A DNA stretch of 64,000 bases from Planctomycetaceae bacterium (GTDB taxonomy: Bacteria > Planctomycetota > Planctomycetia > Planctomycetales > Planctomycetaceae): contig JANSXP010000035.1 in NCBI GenBank assembly GCA_024742875.1, positions 1-64,000 of the forward strand. The letters run 5' to 3'. The notes below the pieces were generated by a model. That model worked only from the letters and a program-made list of their open reading frames with translations, did no database searches and was not told where the DNA came from. The position numbers and the translations under genes are program-made. The stretch's first letter is position 1; every line of letters starts with the position of its first letter. Below, piece after piece: positions 1 to 7,837 of the stretch.

Positions 1-1
1 A

Positions 2-1276
2 AACAACGTCTTCACTGGTGACGGTTCCAGCAGCCTGAATGCTGGTCAAGTTACAAACGGAACCAGCACGCTATCAGTCACGGCACTTGTCCGCACTACC
101 GCCACTGGAAACAGCATCATCATTGGCGAGTACGATGCAACGAACAACGACAGAGCCTGGGCAATACAGCACAACGTCGGCTGGCCAGGGAAAGCGTTGT
201 TCGTCATATCGTCCGATGGCACAAACACCGCATCCACAGCGAAAGTCTGGGCGTCTGCGTCTGACATCAACGATGGCAAATGGCATCGCATCACGTTTAC
301 GTTCGATAACGGCACGCTGCGAATCTGGATTGATGGCGTCGAGGAAACGGCAACCGCGACGAAGGTGACTGACGCCAGTATTACGTCAATCCACGATTCG
401 GTGGCGGACTTCGCACTGTTCGCACAGGACGAACCATCTGCACCGAATTACCTGGCTGGTGACGCTGCCGATGTCCGAGTCAGCACGTCAGTGTTCTCTG
501 ACAGTGACGTCAGCAACATCAATCGCGATGGAGTTCCCGCTATTCGCGGGGAAGAAGCACTGCGCATCGACCCGGCATCGTTCAGCGGCAGCGGCGGCCT
601 GATCGACCAGACGGGCGGGGGGAATGATGGGGAACTGCAGGGCACTGCCACCGTCACTGGTGGTGTTCTGGCGCTTGATGGCACGGACCAATGTCACGCG
701 CGGGTGCCCGCAACAGGCATCGGGCTGGAAAAAGGAACGATTGTCGCACGAATGCGGTTCGGATTGTCCGGCGACGACACCGAAGGAACCGCGTTCCTGT
801 GGGACTGTGATGACGTCCGAATAGCGTTGTACCGCAACGGCGCATCCCGCAACGAACTGCGAATGTTTGTCGATCAACGGTACAGGGACTTCGACCCGCA
901 CGAATGGGACGCAGACACCACATACACGGTCGCGATGGTCTACGAGAAGGCGACCGACACATTGCAGTTGTACTGGGACGGATTGGCGATCGCCGGGGAG
1001 ACAAATCAAGGAACTTGGGGGTCGACCGCCTTAGGAACGTACCTCCGGATCGGTGCTTCGATATCCGGCACAGGCAACCTCACAGCCGAATACGACTGGC
1101 TAAACGTCTACGACGAAGTGTTGACCGCCGACCAGATTGCGTTTCTGTCAGCCAATGGTAACGCCGACCCGTTCTACGAGCCGCCGCTGGCAAGCAATCC
1201 ATCCACCGGATTCTCAGGCATCCTGTCCGCCCGAAACACCTGCAAACCCCGATTGATTACAGGCATCCGAGCATGA
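2..1276 (+). CDS. LamG (concanavalin-like) domain phage virion protein, 5' end outside window
   Basis: The reading frame is open from the first bases of the window, so the true start lies upstream; about 424 residues are visible. Two consecutive LamG/concanavalin-like jelly-roll modules can be read. The first carries DGKWHRITFTFDNGTLRIWI followed by a DVRVS strand; the second carries TYTVAMVYEKATDTLQLYWD and ends with a DWLNVYDEVLTADQIAFLS helix, the usual end of a LamG repeat. LamG modules bind glycans or proteins, and in phages they sit on fibres, tips or capsid decorations. The stop overlaps the next start (ATGA, 1273-1276), which suggests coupled translation. Its place ahead of the tail completion genes fits a decoration or fibre-like role, but the exact virion location is inferred. 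Confidence 0.8.
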   Translation, partial: NNVFTGDGSSSLNAGQVTNGTSTLSVTALVRTTATGNSIIIGEYDATNNDRAWAIQHNVGWPGKALFVISSDGTNTASTAKVWASASDINDGKWHRITFTFDNGTLRIWIDGVEETATATKVTDASITSIHDSVADFALFAQDEPSAPNYLAGDAADVRVSTSVFSDSDVSNINRDGVPAIRGEEALRIDPASFSGSGGLIDQTGGGNDGELQGTATVTGGVLALDGTDQCHARVPATGIGLEKGTIVARMRFGLSGDDTEGTAFLWDCDDVRIALYRNGASRNELRMFVDQRYRDFDPHEWDADTTYTVAMVYEKATDTLQLYWDGLAIAGETNQGTWGSTALGTYLRIGASISGTGNLTAEYDWLNVYDEVLTADQIAFLSANGNADPFYEPPLASNPSTGFSGILSARNTCKPRLITGIRA

Positions 1277-2265
1277 TCACATTGAGCCACACCTACACGG
1301 CACGTTTCGTCTTCTATCACGACGCCGCGCCAACCACGCCAGACAACGCGCCCACAGCGGTGCTGCTCAGAAATGGAGTGGCCAGTGGTGAGAGTGCGGT
1401 GGTTGCGGCCGTTTCCGGTCAGACTGGGGAATACACCATCACCTTCACCACGCTGGCCGGCTGGGCGGTAACCGATCACCTTGAGGTGCGGATAACGGTG
1501 GACCACTCCGGCACTGTCCATCGGTCGATCGTGTTTGATTCGCTGGCCCATCCCGATGCCCCCATGCGAGGCAACGACACAGCTCCAGCGACGCCCACGA
1601 ACATCACAGATGCTCAGGCGGCCATTCTCGCCAAGCTGCCGGCAAATCTGGTCAATGGCCGGATCAGTGCCAACGTGGGAGCAGTTGAGTCCACGATTCG
1701 GGTGGTGCTCGCCGCAGCTCAGCCAGACTACGCACCAGCTCAGGCCGGCGACGAGATGGCTCTCCCAGCAGCGACACTTGCGGAACTCTTCTCTGATGCT
1801 GACGTAACTGATCTGGTTAATCAGATTGTTGCAAAGTTTGACGGAGCAGATGACCTGCCAGTCCAGCAGATTGCCACCGAGACTCGCGACGCAATCCTCA
1901 ATCGAGTGCTGGCAGCCAATCACGAGACGGCCGGCTCAGTGGGCAAGGTGCTGCAGTTCCTCGACGCACTGGTTTCATCGCGTTCGAGCCATGCCGCTCC
2001 AGATCTTTCCAATCTGGACGCACCGATCTCTTCGCGTTCAAGCCATTCCGCTCCAGACCTGTCAAACCTGGACGCTCCAGTTTCCTCTCGGCTGTCGTCT
2101 GCCGATCTGCCCACAAACTTCGCGTCCCTCCTGATCGACGCGAATGGTCGGATTCTCGTGGGCGGCTTTGCTCCCGGACAAATCCCAATACGTGAAGGCG
2201 TGGAATACAACCACGTCGCTTCCTCTGACAACGAAACCCGAGCAGCGACAATCACTCCTGTCTGA
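1273..2265 (+). CDS. Phage virion protein with 18-residue tandem repeat, function unknown
   Basis: A 330-residue protein translationally coupled to the LamG gene by an ATGA overlap, and to the next gene by a one-base TGATG overlap. The N-terminal 100 residues read as a beta-rich domain (alternating hydrophobic strands around TVHRSIVFDSLAHPDAP). Near residues 234-269 an 18-residue unit SSRSSHxAPDLSNLDAP, preceded by V or I, occurs twice in tandem with a third partial copy. Ser-rich repeated segments of this type are common in shafts of phage fibre or decoration proteins. I do not recognise a named family; a structural role is inferred from position among the tail genes. Confidence 0.7.
   Translation: MITLSHTYTARFVFYHDAAPTTPDNAPTAVLLRNGVASGESAVVAAVSGQTGEYTITFTTLAGWAVTDHLEVRITVDHSGTVHRSIVFDSLAHPDAPMRGNDTAPATPTNITDAQAAILAKLPANLVNGRISANVGAVESTIRVVLAAAQPDYAPAQAGDEMALPAATLAELFSDADVTDLVNQIVAKFDGADDLPVQQIATETRDAILNRVLAANHETAGSVGKVLQFLDALVSSRSSHAAPDLSNLDAPISSRSSHSAPDLSNLDAPVSSRLSSADLPTNFASLLIDANGRILVGGFAPGQIPIREGVEYNHVASSDNETRAATITPV
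1972..2079 (+). repeat. Two tandem 54-bp coding repeats
   Basis: Two 54-bp units (1972-2025 and 2026-2079) inside the preceding virion gene encode (V/I)SSRSSH(A/S)APDLSNLDAP; a degenerate third unit begins at 2080 with VSSRLSS. The copies differ at several, mostly silent, positions, so the duplication is not recent. Confidence 0.75.
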
Positions 2266-2798
2266 TGGCAATTTACGGCGACATATACGGCGGCATTTAC
2301 GGGACGATCTACGGTGGAACTGTAGATCCGCCGGCTACCGTTATGCCCCCAGTCTGGAGGCGGATCGCGGATCAGATGGCGAGGGAGATCAATGTCTCGC
2401 AGCTGTTTTCGAATGTGGTCGCCGAGCAGGTGACACACCCCAAACGTCGGCTCAAGGAAATGTCGGAGGGACAGATCCTCGTCGACTGCCTTGGCGTTGG
2501 GATGTCGTCCACGCCATTGAATCGCCGGTTCTTCCGTCACGATTATGTGACTCACGCCGTCCTCCGCTGCAGGATCGAAGACGCGGACATCACAGACGAC
2601 GTGATGGACGAACTCGGGGCCATGTCCGAGGCCATTCAGACGTTCTTCGAGGAAACTCGGCGAACGATGAATCTGTTGGGAGGCGGCCGGGTCTCGCTCA
2701 TAAAGGCCGAACCGTTCGTTCACTATTCTCGCTCGAAGCTATTTGGAGATGGCGTTTTCATGACGCCGATCGAATTCACGTGGACTTACAAGCGGTGA
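2265..2798 (+). CDS. Probable phage tail completion/terminator-type protein
   Basis: A 177-residue protein starting one base inside the stop of the previous gene. The N-terminus is four IYG units (IYGD, IYGG, IYGT, IYGG). The remainder is a compact alpha/beta domain with a strand-rich C-terminal half ending FMTPIEFTWTYKR, which suits a small tail completion or head-tail joining protein. The call rests mainly on gene order: it immediately precedes an HK97-gp10-like gene and the tail tube gene, where the tail terminator group normally sits. No catalytic motif is visible. Confidence 0.5.
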   Translation: MAIYGDIYGGIYGTIYGGTVDPPATVMPPVWRRIADQMAREINVSQLFSNVVAEQVTHPKRRLKEMSEGQILVDCLGVGMSSTPLNRRFFRHDYVTHAVLRCRIEDADITDDVMDELGAMSEAIQTFFEETRRTMNLLGGGRVSLIKAEPFVHYSRSKLFGDGVFMTPIEFTWTYKR

Positions 2799-2802
2799 CG
2801 TC

Positions 2803-3414
2803 ATGCCTTCATCAGTCATGGGCATCCGAGCGGACTTAAAATCGATCAAACGCCGGTTTGTTGACCGGCCCGCGATCATCAACAAGTTCGACAAAACCGC
2901 CCTTCGCAAACTGCGGCGTGTTGGGGCCATGACCCGCACGATTGCGAGGCGATCCATTCGAAAAGGCGGCCGTCGGAAGTCGGCCAGTCAGTTTGATCCC
3001 GAGCTTCGAAGACTGGTTGATGAAAGCCGAGAGAAGTACGGCCTCTCCCTCAATGATCTCGACATTTCACCTTACCCGGTGCGTACGTCAGCCCCAGGAA
3101 AGCCGCCGAAGTACCGAAATCGAGACCTTCGCGACAAGCTCTTTTTCGTTGCGGATTTGAATACCAGGTCGGTCATCACGGGCCCTCAGGTTTTCGATGG
3201 AGAGGACATTCCAGGACAGATCGAATTCGGCGGCACATCAGGCGATGAGGCGAAAGAGTGGGTCGCATTCTGGGAGGCTGGAGGTCGAAAGATCCGCCTT
3301 GTGGGAAAAGCGGGACGACGGTTAGAAACGAAACCACGCCCATTTATGGCACCAGCTCACGAAGCCGCGATTGATAGGCTCGTCCCCGGTATTTGGCAGG
3401 ATTCGATCTCATGA
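2803..3414 (+). CDS. HK97 gp10-like head-tail/minor tail protein
   Basis: A 203-residue, strongly basic protein. The N-terminal helix-rich part (FDKTALRKLRRVGAMTRTIARRSIRKGG) and the motif SAPGKPPKYRNRDLRD (Ser-x-PG-x-PP) are typical of the HK97-gp10-like family, whose members act in head-tail connection or tail completion. The C-terminal RPFMAPAHEAA matches the usual RPFMxPA ending of that family. It lies directly upstream of the tail tube gene and overlaps it by ATGA (3411-3414). Confidence 0.75.
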   Translation: MPSSVMGIRADLKSIKRRFVDRPAIINKFDKTALRKLRRVGAMTRTIARRSIRKGGRRKSASQFDPELRRLVDESREKYGLSLNDLDISPYPVRTSAPGKPPKYRNRDLRDKLFFVADLNTRSVITGPQVFDGEDIPGQIEFGGTSGDEAKEWVAFWEAGGRKIRLVGKAGRRLETKPRPFMAPAHEAAIDRLVPGIWQDSIS

Positions 3415-3854
3415 AACTTGGACTCGACGGCAAGGCCTACGCCTCCACCACCACGCACGCGAGTGGTGGCTCAATTACGTGGACCGAGGGCGATCTGATT
3501 GAGCAGATCGAGCACGAAGACGCCAAGGGAGAGGCCAAAGTCAACAACCGGCGATCGAGGATCGAGAAGTCCGGCAGCGGTCAGCGTCGAATTTCCTACA
3601 CGCTGACACTCACCTACGAAGCCGACGACCCGTTCATTGTGCTACTGATGGCCGCCTACGAGAACGACACCGTCCTCTCGTTTGCCGTCATGGATGACGA
3701 CATCACAACCAGCGGCGTCAAAGGGTTTTACCTGGACGTTGAAGTCTTCAGCGCCCCGAAGCCTGAGAACCTCGAAGAATTCGACAAGGTTCAGTTCAAG
3801 GTCATGCCCGCTGCGAAGTCCACGTACGAGCCTCAACGCGTCACTGTCGCGTAA
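3411..3854 (+). CDS. Phage major tail tube protein
   Basis: A 147-residue beta-rich protein (MKLGLDGKAY). I place the start at 3411 because that ATG forms an ATGA overlap with the upstream stop; an in-frame start 18 bases earlier is possible. The content, SGSGQRRISYTLTLTYEADD followed by GFYLDVEVFSAP, is typical of tail tube proteins that polymerise into the lumen of a long tail. Its position between the gp10-like gene and the tail assembly chaperone pair is the canonical one for a siphophage tube protein. Confidence 0.7.
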   Translation: MKLGLDGKAYASTTTHASGGSITWTEGDLIEQIEHEDAKGEAKVNNRRSRIEKSGSGQRRISYTLTLTYEADDPFIVLLMAAYENDTVLSFAVMDDDITTSGVKGFYLDVEVFSAPKPENLEEFDKVQFKVMPAAKSTYEPQRVTVA

Positions 3855-3893
3855 GTCTCAAATCCACCCCCATTCGATTGACAGGCAACAGAA

Positions 3894-4070
3894 ATGACTG
3901 AGGCGACCGCACCAAAATCAAACGAACGAGTGAGCAAGGTCCGGCACAAGGACGGCAGGACTTCAGACGTGAAGGTCCGACTTGACGGGCCGGCAAAGCT
4001 CACCCGAAAGCAGAAAGACGAGGCCACAAAGGCAGCCCTGGAGCAGGCCTACCGACGCTCGGCAAAATAG
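3894..4070 (+). CDS. Small basic phage protein (58 aa), unknown
   Basis: A short frame from ATG 3894 to TAG 4068-4070. It begins MTEATAPKSNERVSKVRHKD and ends ALEQAYRRSAK. It is rich in Lys, Arg and Glu, predicted helical in the second half, with no membrane segment. Its place between the tube gene and the tail chaperone, co-directional with both, supports a real gene, and an intrinsic terminator-like hairpin follows it. I do not recognise a family. Confidence 0.5.
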   Translation: MTEATAPKSNERVSKVRHKDGRTSDVKVRLDGPAKLTRKQKDEATKAALEQAYRRSAK

Positions 4071-4098
4071 GCCCCGCCTCAATTCAAGGACGCATCTC

Positions 4099-4131
4099 AA
4101 CGTCGACGTTTTGCGTCGGCGTTTTCTTTTT
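4099..4131 (+). terminator. Intrinsic terminator-like hairpin inside the tail operon
   Basis: Arms 4099-4108 and 4114-4123 form a 10-bp stem (one G-U pair) around the 5-base loop TTTTG, followed by TTCTTTTTC. It lies 18 bases before the tail chaperone start, so it may lower downstream transcription relative to the tube gene. Confidence 0.65.
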
Positions 4132-4148
4132 CCCCGGACCCCAAAGCA

Positions 4149-4631
4149 ATGACTGAATCCAACCAACTCACACTCAAAGTTCGCGAGGGTGACACCACGC
4201 GAGAGGTTTCTTTCCGGATCGCTCCGACAATTGGGCACTGCATCGATCTTCAGACGCGAGGAATCGACCTGCTTGGTAGTGATTCCGATGCTGAGATCCA
4301 CAGGCTCGTCGCGAACCCGCTGTGTTTCTGCGAAGTGCTCGAAGTGCTCATCGGTTCGGAGGAAGAACAGTTCCGAATGCCGGCCCTCGCGGGCTTGTTC
4401 AATGGCCCGACCTGGACGGAGGCTCGGGAAGTCGTGTTCTCATCATTTCGGGATTTTTTCCAGTCCAGCGGACACACCCAGATCGCCGCCGCGCTGGACA
4501 GGCTGATCGAGGCGGCGGACACAGTGACGAAACAGGTGGCGGAAAGTCTGGAAAGCGGAGAACTCAGAGAGGCGATCGACAGGGAAGTCAAAAGGACAGT
4601 CGGAGAACTGACAACAGTTTCTGGCGACTGA
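4149..4631 (+). CDS. Tail assembly chaperone, upstream frame
   Basis: A 160-residue acidic, helical protein (MTESNQLTLKVREGD) directly before a second short overlapping frame and the tape measure gene. This is the position of the lambda gpG/gpGT-type tail assembly chaperone. The N-terminal beta segment followed by helices rich in Glu and Ala (EAADTVTKQVAESLESGELR) suits a chaperone that coats the tape measure protein. The frame closes at 4631, while a well-formed coding frame continues one base back (-1), which argues for a longer frameshift product. Identification is by context and organisation, not by a recognised motif. Confidence 0.6.
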   Translation: MTESNQLTLKVREGDTTREVSFRIAPTIGHCIDLQTRGIDLLGSDSDAEIHRLVANPLCFCEVLEVLIGSEEEQFRMPALAGLFNGPTWTEAREVVFSSFRDFFQSSGHTQIAAALDRLIEAADTVTKQVAESLESGELREAIDREVKRTVGELTTVSGD

Positions 4632-4657
4632 TCTGGGACGCCGCCGGGCGTCTGGGG

Positions 4658-4879
4658 ATGGACCCCCGGCCTTTCACCTGGCGGCAACTTGACGACATGG
4701 ACCGAGCCCGGCGACGGGATCTTTGGCAACACACCGGAGACATCTGTTACCTGATCGCGAAGGCCCATTTCAAGGATCACGTCGGTCGAGAGACCTTCAA
4801 CCGATTCGCACAAATGGAAGACGCCGAGCGAGGTCCGATCCGGACCATCAAACCAAGTCAGCTGGGAAACGTGAGTTAG
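4658..4879 (+). CDS. Tail assembly chaperone, downstream (-1) frame
   Basis: Protein-like sequence in the -1 frame relative to the upstream gene begins around 4613 (WRLIWDAAGRLGMDP), before the upstream stop at 4629-4631, and ends at TAG 4877-4879. The only standard start in the protein-like part is ATG 4658, giving 73 residues, and it has no convincing ribosome binding site. That makes expression as a fusion by -1 frameshifting, as in lambda G/GT, the more likely reading. The WDAAGRLGMDPRPFTWRQLD segment resembles the short Trp-containing tail chaperone proteins of several siphophages. I see no textbook X-XXY-YYZ slippery heptamer, so the mechanism is open. Confidence 0.6.
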   Translation: MDPRPFTWRQLDDMDRARRRDLWQHTGDICYLIAKAHFKDHVGRETFNRFAQMEDAERGPIRTIKPSQLGNVS

Positions 4880-4880
4880 G

Positions 4881-6866
4881 ATGACATCCGCAAGGTCCAT
4901 CAAGGCAGGTTCTGCTTTCGTCGAGTTCTTCCTCGACGACGGGCGGCTGCAGCGTGGCCTGAAAACCGTGGAACGGCGGATCTCACGTTTCGGTGCAAGC
5001 ATTCGATCGAACGGGGCGGCCTTGCTGGGGTTGGGCGGCGTTCTGGCCGTTCCATTTCTGGCAGGTATCAAGGCAGCCAGTGATCTTGAAGAGACGATGA
5101 ACAAGTTCAACGTTGTCTTCGGGGAAAACGCAGAGGCCGTGAAGCAATGGGGCGACAACTTCGCCAAAGAGGTCGGCAGATCGAAACGTCAGATCGCCGA
5201 TTTTCTCGCGGGAACTCAGGACCTGTTCATTCCGATCGGCTTTGACGCTTCTGAGGCCGAACAGTACAGCAAGCAGCTCACTCAACTGGCCGTCGACGTT
5301 GCGAGCTTTAACAACAAGGCGGATGCCGATGTTCTTCGCGACTTCCACGCTGCCCTCACCGGCGGCGGCGAGACAGTCAAGAAATACGGTGTGATTCTGA
5401 ACGTTGCCACAACGAACCAGGAACTCCTTGCCCAGGGGATCGATCCCAAGTCCGCGACGAATCAGCAGAAGGTCTTCGCGAGAATGCAGGTCCTGCTGAA
5501 AGGCACGACGGCCGCCCAGGGCGATGCGATCCGTTCAAGCGGCTCCTATGCCAACCAGATGAAGCGGCTTGCGGGGGTGACGGAGGACGCGGCCGGCGCA
5601 ATCGGGAACATTCTCCTTCCAGTGATCACCCCGGTTGTCTCGAAGATCGCAGACGTTGCCAGGTGGGTTGAGGTTGCAGTTGATGCAAATAAGGAACTTG
5701 TCTCGGCTATCTTCAATGTAGTGTCCGGCGTGCTTGCCACTGGCGTGGCGATGGTCGCGCTTGGAACGATCATCCAAGTCGTGACTTTCGGAATTGGAGG
5801 TCTCGGCAAAGCCATGTCGCTCGTCGTGAAGGGCCTCCTTCTCGTTAAGGCTGCGATCACGTCAACGGTCGGATTGATGACAGCATTGCTGTCTCCCGCA
5901 GGACTACTGATAGGGGCGTTCGCAGGCATAACGGCCTATGCGATCTCTGCATCCGGGGCAGTTGATTCACTGTCGAACTTCCTCGGCGGCCGTTTGAGCC
6001 GGACATGGAAGACAATTGTTGCTCTCATTGGGTCTGGCAATCTGAAAGCAGCTGGGAACCTCGCAATGGCAGGGCTGAAGGCCGTGTTTTCGATCGGCTT
6101 GGCAGAGATTCAGGGTTTTTGGATTCGTTTCAAGGGAGAGTTGGCGGGAATTTTCCTGAGCCTTACCAGCACCCTCGAAAACGCATGGCTGGATTTCAGC
6201 GGTGTGTTCGTCGACTCAATGATCTCGGCCGCTGCTCGGGTGAAGTCAGTGTTTCAGTCGGCGTCCGGGGAGATCTCTAAGTACATCGCTGCGGCAATCG
6301 CCAAAGCCAGCGGCCAGGACGTTGGTGAGGTTCTACAGACACTGCAGGAAGATCAGGACCGCAACAGAGTTGATCCGATTGGTGACGCAGAGCGGGAGAT
6401 CGCGGAGCGTCAACAGCAACGCCAGAGGAGGAAAGAGCGTAGTGAGATCGAAACGCAGGAAGCCATAGATCTCGTTCGGGAGCAGACAGAACGACGGGCG
6501 GAAGCCGCTGGGGAAGAAGTCCAGAAGGCTGCCGCTGAATTTGACAACGCCCAGAACGAAGCGGAGGGGATTCTCGCGAACAACGGTGAGAATGACCCGG
6601 AGTCGATATCCAATTCTATCGCAAGATTGCTCAGAGAGTTCAATGAGAACCGAGAAGCGGCGGCCGCTGAAGTCAACAGGGCCAACACGGGCGTCGATGT
6701 ACGCAGTAGTCAGGCAAGCGAAACTGTCGCGATTGCGTTATCCGGTTCGGCAGGACGAACTGCCCAGGACGCCATTGATGACCAGACTAACGCCCTGCTG
6801 GGTGAGCTTGAGGACGTGAACGGTAATCTCAAGAAGGCCCCAGTTGTCAAGGAGTCAACAACATGA
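4881..6866 (+). CDS. Phage tail tape measure protein
   Basis: A 661-residue protein with the usual tape measure layout. There is an amphipathic N-terminus, then a TP901-core-like region (about residues 60-260: SDLEETMNKFNVVFGENAEA, FLAGTQDLF, KRLAGVTEDAAGAIGNILLP), several hydrophobic segments (residues 270-420) and a charged coiled-coil C-terminal part (residues 490-640) rich in Glu, Arg and Gln. Tape measures set tail length and are ejected with the DNA; 661 residues is short for the class and implies a tail of roughly 100 nm by the usual 0.15 nm per residue. The start follows the chaperone stop by one base, and the end overlaps the next gene (ATGA). Confidence 0.88.
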   Translation: MTSARSIKAGSAFVEFFLDDGRLQRGLKTVERRISRFGASIRSNGAALLGLGGVLAVPFLAGIKAASDLEETMNKFNVVFGENAEAVKQWGDNFAKEVGRSKRQIADFLAGTQDLFIPIGFDASEAEQYSKQLTQLAVDVASFNNKADADVLRDFHAALTGGGETVKKYGVILNVATTNQELLAQGIDPKSATNQQKVFARMQVLLKGTTAAQGDAIRSSGSYANQMKRLAGVTEDAAGAIGNILLPVITPVVSKIADVARWVEVAVDANKELVSAIFNVVSGVLATGVAMVALGTIIQVVTFGIGGLGKAMSLVVKGLLLVKAAITSTVGLMTALLSPAGLLIGAFAGITAYAISASGAVDSLSNFLGGRLSRTWKTIVALIGSGNLKAAGNLAMAGLKAVFSIGLAEIQGFWIRFKGELAGIFLSLTSTLENAWLDFSGVFVDSMISAAARVKSVFQSASGEISKYIAAAIAKASGQDVGEVLQTLQEDQDRNRVDPIGDAEREIAERQQQRQRRKERSEIETQEAIDLVREQTERRAEAAGEEVQKAAAEFDNAQNEAEGILANNGENDPESISNSIARLLREFNENREAAAAEVNRANTGVDVRSSQASETVAIALSGSAGRTAQDAIDDQTNALLGELEDVNGNLKKAPVVKESTT

Positions 6867-7837
6867 GCGACCTCATTGCGCCCATTGACGATTACCCGAT
6901 CAAGATCGAGCGAATCGAACAGGATCGAACCGTTGACGACTTGGCGTCCACTGATGACGTCACGCAGACGCGGAAGTGGAACATCTTCACGAATGACACA
7001 ACGACCGAACTCACGGTCTTTGATGTCATGGAACAAGTTCCGATCTTTCGACCGGGCGTGACGATTGGAAGGGCACCCCTTCAGCGGCGACTCACCGACA
7101 TGCGATTGCGTGAAACTGAGTCGAATTACATCTACACCCTCGAATGTGACTTCTCGCTGTTCGAATACAAGACGCCTTTCCTCGTCCCAATTGACTGGAC
7201 ATGGGAAAGCACCATTCTGGAGATACCGGCCTACGTCGACAACAAAGGGAGGCCGATCGTCACCACAGCTGGCGAGCCGATCTCTGGCATGTTTCGCCGA
7301 ATCAAGTGTTGGATTATCAGCGGAACAAGGAATGTCCCTGGCGTTCCAGACTGGTTCCGGGAGTACGGCGTCAGCGTGAACAAAGACTCGCCACGCCTGG
7401 ACGGTGTGCGGTTCAAACCGAAAGAGCTGCAGCTGCAAAAGATGAGCCTTGGGGCGTGGCAAACGCAGACGATTAACGGCAAGGAGTACCGTTATCGCCC
7501 CCTCTCGTTTGAGTTCTGGTTCAACCCACTGACGTGGACAACAGAAGTCTTCAATCTCGGCTACAACGAATTGATCGTGCGGCCATTTGAAGAGGTCGAA
7601 GTGTCTGCTTCCGGAAAGGAAACAGTCAAGAAGGGCTTTCGGTCGTACCAGGTCAGAGCGACGGACGGGCAGGGGAACGAAACAAGACAGAGAGTCTTCC
7701 TGAACAAGCTCGGTCAGCGACCGCGGCAGATCATCAATCGTGAAGTCATCATCAAAGAACCCCTTGAGCCCAAAGACATCATCACTCTGAAGTTCGACCT
7801 AGACGAAGAACTCCCATACGCGAGGTTACTGAAATAA
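6863..7837 (+). CDS. Phage distal tail/baseplate-region protein, unknown family
   Basis: A 324-residue soluble protein translationally coupled to the tape measure gene (ATGA) and to the following large gene (TAATG). It is beta-rich and aromatic, for example YRYRPLSFEFWFNPLTWTTE near residues 215-235, with no signal peptide or membrane segment. By position directly after the tape measure it should be a distal tail or baseplate hub component. I recognise no named motif, so the functional call is contextual. Confidence 0.6.
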   Translation: MSDLIAPIDDYPIKIERIEQDRTVDDLASTDDVTQTRKWNIFTNDTTTELTVFDVMEQVPIFRPGVTIGRAPLQRRLTDMRLRETESNYIYTLECDFSLFEYKTPFLVPIDWTWESTILEIPAYVDNKGRPIVTTAGEPISGMFRRIKCWIISGTRNVPGVPDWFREYGVSVNKDSPRLDGVRFKPKELQLQKMSLGAWQTQTINGKEYRYRPLSFEFWFNPLTWTTEVFNLGYNELIVRPFEEVEVSASGKETVKKGFRSYQVRATDGQGNETRQRVFLNKLGQRPRQIINREVIIKEPLEPKDIITLKFDLDEELPYARLLK

